This document shows positions 5,503 to 10,076 of a DNA stretch of 10,076 nucleotides, piece after piece. The notes under the pieces are model-generated. The model was not told the DNA's origin, searched no databases, and was given only the letters and a program-made list of their open reading frames with translations. Where the stretch lies: NCBI GenBank assembly GCA_002683155.1, contig NYST01000031.1, positions 1-10,076 on the forward strand, read 5' to 3'. Made by a program: the position numbers and the translations under genes. The DNA comes from Methanobacteriota archaeon. GTDB taxonomy: Archaea; Thermoplasmatota; Poseidoniia; Poseidoniales; Thalassarchaeaceae. Positions within the stretch are counted from its first letter, which is position 1. The number at the start of each line of letters is the position of its first letter.

Positions 5503-8500
5503 ATGAACGTGAATTCGAACGATGGGCCCCCTCAGCAGGACGAGGAACTGGTGTTCTGGGCATGGTTCTTCGAGAGGATCAGTCCAGTTTCGAACTACTT
5601 CACGAAAGTAGGGAAAGACGTCAGGAATAGTCCAATCGGAGGTTTTCTAGATACCGCAGGGCAGTTGGTCAACGATGTCTCGGACACATTCCACATAGTG
5701 GCACAGAGGACAGCCGAACTGACGTATAGCGCAATCCTGAGGAGTCCCGCATACCTAATCGTGACCCTTATGCTAGCTTCGGCACTTATTGGCTGGAGGG
5801 CAGAAGACTTCGAACACCAGATAAACGGTGACGTCGAGATTTACCTTCCCGATGGGGCCAACTCAACCGCTCTCCTAAACGAGGTCAGAACTCAATGGTC
5901 AACCGATATCGTGATTCTCTATGTGCAGACTGACAATGCAGCCGTCGGAGCAGAACACGGGACCGAGAATATCACCGACGCAAACATTCTGAATCAGATT
6001 TCTTGGATTGAAGGCGACGACAACAATGCCGGGGAAGGCGGATATGGGAGGGGCTTGGACTATAACAAGGAAGATCGCGGTTCGCATACCTGCAATAGCC
6101 CTATGACGGGATGCGACGGGGTTGTGTGGATACTGTCCCCTGCGCAGATTATCAAGGAGGCAAACTCGACGAACTACAGGTTCTCTTGCGCAGTCGAAAA
6201 GTATGGACTCGACGAAATTAGTGGGGGGAGCTGTGCGATTTCGAGCCAGAACCCAAACGAGGGCTACTCAATTCCACAGGGCGATGGTGCTCAGGAACGG
6301 ATTGACGGTTACGTGGATAACTCCGGGGATCTACTTTCAAACTTCGTCAAGGACACCAACAACGACGGAATTTGGGACACTGGCGTGGTGATCATGGGAA
6401 TCTCGTTTGACATGACCAATACCGACATCACCCCTAGGACCGATCTCAAGACGGGTGAGGAAATCCGGGACCACAAGGCGTTCATCGCCTACGTCAAGGC
6501 ACTCCTATCTTCCGAATCAACTAGAAATTTGAATGCTGGGACGAATCAGCCAAATTGCGAGTTGTGCACCGAGACTTGGGAAAGAACATGGACCATGGAT
6601 CCAGAGCGCTTGGACACAATCCCCCCCAGGAGGGCAGTCACCGTTTCCGGGCTAACGCCGGTTCTGCATGATGTGTCCGACTCTATTTACGACGAGTTGC
6701 GCTACACCATGCTGCCAATCAGCCTTGGCCTCGTGGGGCTGACGATGTTCATCCTCCATCGTAGTTGGAAGGTCCTTGTCATCTGTGGTACGCCTATCGC
6801 GATGAGCCTAGCAGTCACATTCGGTTCCACCGTCGTATTCGACATTATGCTAACTCCAATGATTATCTCTGCTGGACCTATTCTGGTTGGTCTTGGTGTT
6901 GACTATTCGCTACACCTGACTAACAGGATAGAGGAGAACAGGACTGAGATTCTGCAGAAGATGGAGGAAGATGCTTGGGCTTCGAGACGTGATGGGGAGG
7001 AGGTCATCGAGCCCGACCCATTCGACCCGGAAATCAGCCTAACCGCCAATGTTAGGGCGGCTATGACCACGGGTAACGCAATTTTCCTCTCCGCCCTCAC
7101 CACGATAGTCGGCTTCAGCGTGCTGATGTGGCCAAGCCTAGTCCCCATCGAGCCGATGAGAACGGTCGGCAAGACCCTGCTGATCGGCATCTCAACCACA
7201 TTCCTAATCTCGATGCTAATGGTGCCAGCGTGGATAGAGCTGCTCAGGTATAGGAAGGGAGACTCGAGAAACCTGTTCAAAACCAGCGTAATTGACTCAT
7301 CTAGGAGGAAGAGGATCGAAGAAATGAAGTCCATGGAAGCCAAATCACTTCACAAGAGGGAGCCCGACTCGGCAATAGACACATCAGACGTGTTCGGGAC
7401 CATCCTAGGGATAAACAGCCTACTATTCTACGTCATTTCGACTGCATTATTTATCGGTTCATTAGCCCTATTCACCAGCCTCACTAACGATGGCTCCATG
7501 ATCCTTGGTTTCACACTCTCGACTACCCTCACTTTCTCCCTTCTCGATGATTTCTGGGATTCAGTCGGCAAGGTGCCACTCAAGGCCACTCTCCTGGTCA
7601 TCCTGGTCTCTTCGGCAGCGACTGTCTGGGGGGGCATGATGTTCAAAGAACAGCTGGGCAAGGACATCACCGGATCGTCGGATGAGGTACCCCCCGGTCT
7701 TGAGTCATACGAGGCACTGAGGGAGTACAGCATCGTTTTCGAGGGCGGCCAGACGAACATGTTCATCGTCGATGCTACCGAGAGGGGTCGTCAGAACGAC
7801 ACCGCCCCCATTCGAGACCTCCCCATACTGGATTCAATCGAGCACATGCAGGAAATGAAGATTGATAACGTTGCAAACACCACCACAATCAGCCTCGTCA
7901 ATATCCTGAAGGCGGTGCATGTGGACGTGGAAATAGCCAGCCTGGAGATATATGATCGGAGCCTATGGGAGTTGATTCACGATGAATGCTGGGACGAATC
8001 GAACAACCCGCTAAGGCCAGATTGCTGGCCATACTCAGTGAGCAGCAGGGAGGACATGGTCAATATCGCCTTCGACACCCTTAGCCCCGAGATCCGTTCA
8101 ATGCTGATGAACTCGGACGATGGCGAAGGGGAGACCAAGACCCTGGTATACGTAAACCAGCCATACATCAATTTGGCAGTCGCAGGAGGCCTTAGGGAGA
8201 CAATCGACGGGCATCTTGACGAGGGGGGGTGCTCCACTCCACTGTTGTGCAATGCCCTCGACATGGATGGAGTCTCAAACTCGTTACTTACCGGCGGCCT
8301 TCCAGTCTCGCTCGATATCAACGATGGCATACACCAGGCCCAATCCAAGACCACAGTTGCAACCATGTTGATCCTACTTCTCGTCATGGCTTTGCTGTTC
8401 AGGTCCGCTAGGCTTGCCATATTCACGATGACTGCGGTCGGGGTCGTTGTCCTGTGGCAACCAATTCTGATGTGGTTCTACAAGGTAAACGTCAACGTTT

Positions 8501-8895
8501 TCACCGCGATGATTGGGACATTGGTATTCGGCATAGGAGTCGATGACTCAATCCATATCATCGATCGCATCAAGGACGAGCGTGAGACTCCCGCAGGAAT
8601 CCAGAAGTCGGTTTCTAGGACCGGGAGGACGATTTTCGAGACAACCGCAACGACATGCACTGGCCTGGCTGCCGGTCTCTTCGTCGCAATCCCCGGGCTG
8701 CAGAATTTCTTCGTCCTGATGATGCTCCTCCTAGTTTTAGCACTCCTTACTAGCTCAATCCTACTTCCCAGCCTAATTGTGGCCTACCACGAGCTCTCCC
8801 ATGCCCTTCGAGGCAAGATTGGAACTTGGCAGGACTATGGGGAGAGCGGATCAATTGCTGATGCTGCGCCGGTCGACGCCGTTGTCTTCGACTAG
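5503..8895 (+). CDS. RND/MMPL-superfamily membrane transporter with two extra membrane helices
   Basis: This 1130-residue protein has the duplicated RND layout. Helix 1 is at about 83-98, then an extracytoplasmic loop to about 400. Helices follow at about 404-418, 424-446, 453-472, 526-546 and 558-578. A second unit has a helix at about 696-714, a loop to about 950, and helices at about 952-968, 972-993, 999-1019, 1048-1066 and 1069-1094. The signature GLGVDYSLH (Asp467) and its repeat GIGVDDSIH (Asp1014/1015) match the proton-relay region of MMPL/HAE3 exporters. Between the halves two more hydrophobic segments (about 639-660 and 664-686) give 14 helices and keep the topology. The outer loops carry cysteines at 197/204, 229/244, 352/355, 829/841 and 910/916 that could form disulfides, and a DxNxDGxxD loop at 284-292 of the calcium-binding type. 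It probably moves lipids or other hydrophobic compounds; the substrate is unknown. The ATG at 5503 lacks a clear ribosome site. A related protein fragment lies at the left edge. Confidence 0.9.
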   Translation: MNVNSNDGPPQQDEELVFWAWFFERISPVSNYFTKVGKDVRNSPIGGFLDTAGQLVNDVSDTFHIVAQRTAELTYSAILRSPAYLIVTLMLASALIGWRAEDFEHQINGDVEIYLPDGANSTALLNEVRTQWSTDIVILYVQTDNAAVGAEHGTENITDANILNQISWIEGDDNNAGEGGYGRGLDYNKEDRGSHTCNSPMTGCDGVVWILSPAQIIKEANSTNYRFSCAVEKYGLDEISGGSCAISSQNPNEGYSIPQGDGAQERIDGYVDNSGDLLSNFVKDTNNDGIWDTGVVIMGISFDMTNTDITPRTDLKTGEEIRDHKAFIAYVKALLSSESTRNLNAGTNQPNCELCTETWERTWTMDPERLDTIPPRRAVTVSGLTPVLHDVSDSIYDELRYTMLPISLGLVGLTMFILHRSWKVLVICGTPIAMSLAVTFGSTVVFDIMLTPMIISAGPILVGLGVDYSLHLTNRIEENRTEILQKMEEDAWASRRDGEEVIEPDPFDPEISLTANVRAAMTTGNAIFLSALTTIVGFSVLMWPSLVPIEPMRTVGKTLLIGISTTFLISMLMVPAWIELLRYRKGDSRNLFKTSVIDSSRRKRIEEMKSMEAKSLHKREPDSAIDTSDVFGTILGINSLLFYVISTALFIGSLALFTSLTNDGSMILGFTLSTTLTFSLLDDFWDSVGKVPLKATLLVILVSSAATVWGGMMFKEQLGKDITGSSDEVPPGLESYEALREYSIVFEGGQTNMFIVDATERGRQNDTAPIRDLPILDSIEHMQEMKIDNVANTTTISLVNILKAVHVDVEIASLEIYDRSLWELIHDECWDESNNPLRPDCWPYSVSSREDMVNIAFDTLSPEIRSMLMNSDDGEGETKTLVYVNQPYINLAVAGGLRETIDGHLDEGGCSTPLLCNALDMDGVSNSLLTGGLPVSLDINDGIHQAQSKTTVATMLILLLVMALLFRSARLAIFTMTAVGVVVLWQPILMWFYKVNVNVFTAMIGTLVFGIGVDDSIHIIDRIKDERETPAGIQKSVSRTGRTIFETTATTCTGLAAGLFVAIPGLQNFFVLMMLLLVLALLTSSILLPSLIVAYHELSHALRGKIGTWQDYGESGSIADAAPVDAVVFD

Positions 8896-8905
8896 GTAGT
8901 GTTGG

Positions 8906-9203
8906 TGAGGGTGCAGGGAGTAAGCCCCTTTCTGTTCACCTTTCGGCTGGTCGCATTCAACTATGCATCCTACCCGGTCCTGTCGATGCCTTGCGGACCT
9001 GCTTGGACTTGCTCCGGCGTGGTTGCCCGTTCCAGCCACACTCAGGAAACCTCTCCCTTTCGGGTTCATCGTGCTCCTGGCATGGTTCGTTTCTGCTGCA
9101 GAGCCGGCCCTCCCGGACCCCCGCCTTGTGACGGGACGCCTGCATCGCGGAGAGGGGACTTTCCTCAGTGTCTAACACTGTCAGCGACCCTCCTGCTCCC
9201 TCA
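8906..9203 (-). ncRNA. rnpB: RNase P RNA, archaeal type A
   Basis: This is the catalytic RNA that removes 5' leaders from pre-tRNAs. On the minus strand the universal core elements appear in order. GAGGAAAGTCC (complement 9156-9166) is conserved region I. CCGGAGCAAGTCCAA (complement 9003-9017) is conserved region IV. CAGAAAGGGGCTTACT (complement 8919-8934) is conserved region V. Helix P4 forms between AAGTCCCC and GGGGCTT with the invariant bulged U. P3 is the hairpin CAGTGT-TAG-ACACTG just before region I. P1 closes the molecule: GAGGGAGCAGG near the 5' end pairs with CCTGCACCCTC near the 3' end with one A-A mismatch, and extends inward by GGGT/ACTC around one bulged A. These pairings set the ends at about 9203 and 8906, some 298 bases. 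No protein in any frame is convincing here. It ends about 10 bases from the RND stop and shares an 80-base promoter region with rpiA. Identification is strong; exact ends are approximate. Confidence 0.93.
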
Positions 9204-9283
9204 TATGTGCGGCTGGACCATATCGAATGAACCCACCGGATGCCCGGGGCAACCATCATCCACTTCCTACTCCACGCAGTTTC
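9204..9283. promoter_or_regulatory. divergent promoter region of rnpB and rpiA
   Basis: These 80 bases lie between the inferred 5' end of the RNase P RNA (minus) and the preferred rpiA start (plus). A weak AT-rich stretch at about 9218-9228 sits 15 to 25 bases before the RNA start and may be its TATA element. I see no clear box for rpiA. An in-frame ATG at 9227 would put rpiA coding over the rnpB promoter and is not preferred. Confidence 0.45.
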
Positions 9284-9985
9284 ATGGCGGGCTTGGAGAA
9301 TCTGAAGGAGCAAGCCGGCATCGCCGCATGTAGTTTCGTCTCTGATGGGATGGCCTTGGGACTTGGCACCGGATCCACAGTACGATACTCCATCATTGAG
9401 ATCGCCCGGATGATCAAGGAGGAGGGGATTGAAGTTGTGGGAGTTCCAACAAGCGAGGACACGAGGAGGCTTGCAGAGCACCTCGAGATACCACTTCGGA
9501 CCATAGAAGGAACGACCAGCCTGGATCTGACAATCGATGGTGCGGATGAGTTCGACCCCCAATTTGACCTCATCAAGGGCGGCGGTGGCGCTCTGACTAG
9601 GGAGAAGGTAGTGGCAAAGGTCTCGAAATCCATGGTGGTGGTGGCAGACGAAACTAAGCAGGTTGGCACCCTGGGGAAATTCGATCTGCCCATAGAGGTG
9701 GACTCAATTTTATGGGAAGATGTGGGGGACGGAATATCGAGCATTTGCCCAGGAGAAGTCAGTCTCAGGAGAGTGGATGGGGAACCTTACGTCACAGACA
9801 ATCAAGGATACATACTCGACTGCTCATTCGGTCCCACAATATCGAATCCAGCAACTCTGGAGGCCGAGATTTCCCAGATTTCGGGAGTAGTTGAGGTAGG
9901 GCTATTCGTTGGAATATGCGATGCCGTGGTTATGGCCTCTAGCGAAGGAGTCGAAACTCTGGTCAAGCCCAGCGGAAGACTGTAG
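9284..9985 (+). CDS. rpiA: ribose-5-phosphate isomerase A
   Basis: This 233-residue enzyme interconverts ribose 5-phosphate and ribulose 5-phosphate, feeding nucleotide synthesis. It is cytoplasmic and normally a dimer or tetramer. The phosphate-binding motif GLGTGSTV is at 26-33. The active-site block TIDGADEFD at 83-91 contains the catalytic aspartates, and KGGGGALTREK at 98-108 holds the catalytic lysine Lys98 and general-base Glu107, matching DGADE and KGGGAALTREK of bacterial RpiA. The C-terminal VKPSGRL is also usual. Length agrees with the family (about 220-235). The ATG at 9284 gives the typical start, LENLKEQAGIAACSFVSDGM. The earlier ATG at 9227 adds 19 proline- and histidine-rich residues without family support and overlaps the divergent rnpB promoter. 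tRNA-Lys follows 40 bases after the stop but has its own box, so rpiA is probably a single-gene transcript. Identification is firm. Confidence 0.95.
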   Translation: MAGLENLKEQAGIAACSFVSDGMALGLGTGSTVRYSIIEIARMIKEEGIEVVGVPTSEDTRRLAEHLEIPLRTIEGTTSLDLTIDGADEFDPQFDLIKGGGGALTREKVVAKVSKSMVVVADETKQVGTLGKFDLPIEVDSILWEDVGDGISSICPGEVSLRRVDGEPYVTDNQGYILDCSFGPTISNPATLEAEISQISGVVEVGLFVGICDAVVMASSEGVETLVKPSGRL

Positions 9986-9998
9986 CTCTCCGTCGTGG

Positions 9999-10009
9999 TT
10001 AAAGAGGGG
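9999..10009 (+). promoter_or_regulatory. TATA-like box of tRNA-Lys
   Basis: TTAAAGAGGGG lies with its A run 25 bases before the first base of the mature tRNA, the expected place for an archaeal TATA box. It resembles the boxes of rpoL and the zinc-ribbon operon. Confidence 0.6.
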
Positions 10010-10025
10010 CCGCCAATCCCGAGCC

Positions 10026-10076
10026 GGGTCTGTAGCTTAGTCAGGTAGAGCACCCGGCTCTTAACCGGGCGGTCGC
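10026..10076 (+). tRNA. tRNA-Lys (anticodon CTT), 3' part beyond the window
   Basis: The 5' acceptor strand GGGTCTG (10026-10032) is followed by T8 and A9. The D arm GCTT/GAGC (10035-10038 with 10048-10051) encloses a loop containing GG. The anticodon arm has stem CCCGG/CCGGG (10053-10057 with 10065-10069) and loop CTCTTAA. The anticodon CTT at 10060-10062 reads AAG lysine codons. The variable loop begins (CGGTCGC) and the window ends before the T arm and 3' acceptor strand. No intron is seen in the anticodon loop. Confidence 0.95.

Noticed and set aside
6903..7343. 146-codon minus-strand ORF opposite the RND gene
   Set aside because: Antisense shadow of membrane-helix codons; no start signal or family feature.
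8963..9175. Plus-strand ORF of 70 codons with a hydrophobic stretch (FGFIVLLAWFVSA)
   Set aside because: It lies opposite the RNase P RNA, uses CGN arginine codons unlike the neighbours, and its sequence is explained by conserved RNA structure.
9166..9180. Hairpin CAGTGTCTAACACTG as a transcription terminator
   Set aside because: It is followed by no T run in either direction and fits helix P3 of the RNase P RNA.
9163..9230. Protein-like reading SNTVSDPPAPSYVRLDHIE just before rpiA
   Set aside because: Short, closed upstream by a stop, no proper start, and covered by the P1-P3 region of the RNase P RNA.
9227..9283. Longer rpiA start at ATG 9227
   Set aside because: The 19 added residues have no family counterpart and the codons overlap the divergent rnpB promoter.
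8957..9562. Minus-strand ORF of 201 codons across rnpB and the start of rpiA
   Set aside because: Half is antisense to the firmly identified rpiA and the rest is the RNase P RNA; the translation shows no protein character.
1..10076. Mobile element, CRISPR array, toxin-antitoxin or defence island
   Set aside because: No direct-repeat arrays, terminal inverted repeats, transposase, integrase, nuclease or helicase motifs were seen; genes are mainly housekeeping.

Overview
The window reads as euryarchaeal chromosome. It encodes an archaeal/eukaryotic-type RNA polymerase subunit L, archaeal elongation factor 1-beta, archaeal-type TruD, a small archaeal zinc-ribbon protein and an archaeal A-type RNase P RNA. 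Arginine codons are strongly biased to AGG/AGA, and A-rich TATA-like boxes lie 25 to 31 bases before several starts. Together with two large archaeal RND/MMPL-type membrane proteins, this best fits a marine Thermoplasmatota lineage such as Poseidoniia (Marine Group II). That placement is inferred from gene content and style, not from a search.

Layout. Bases 1-819 (minus) hold the N-terminal part of an RND-type membrane protein with an apparent frameshift, running off the left edge. Bases 931-2592 (plus) hold rpoL and truD, same frame and nearly touching. Bases 2593-3045 (minus) hold a zinc-ribbon gene followed by ef1b, a translation-related pair. Bases 3166-3618 (plus) hold a single-domain cupin. 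Bases 3619-5377 (minus) hold rlmE and, upstream of it, an extended-SDR nucleotide-sugar epimerase. Bases 5503-8895 (plus) hold a complete 1130-residue RND/MMPL-type protein. The protein-gene gap after it holds the RNase P RNA gene (minus, about 8906-9203), then rpiA (plus, 9284-9985) and the start of tRNA-Lys(CTT) from 10026, cut by the right edge.

Most of this is information processing: transcription (rpoL), tRNA modification and 5' maturation (truD, RNase P RNA), rRNA methylation (rlmE), elongation (ef1b) and a tRNA. Pentose phosphate metabolism (rpiA), nucleotide-sugar metabolism (epimerase) and envelope transport (two RND proteins) are interspersed. Packing is tight: both convergent protein-gene pairs have stop codons that touch with no base between them, and the RND gene ends about 10 bases from the 3' end of the RNase P RNA. 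I see no mobile element, CRISPR array, integrase or defence system, and no convincing new multi-gene system. The points most worth a second look are the RNase P RNA, the left-edge frameshift, the probable CTG start of truD, the zinc ribbon that lost one cysteine from each of two paired knuckles, the expanded membrane domain of the RND protein, and dyad repeats in two divergent promoters.
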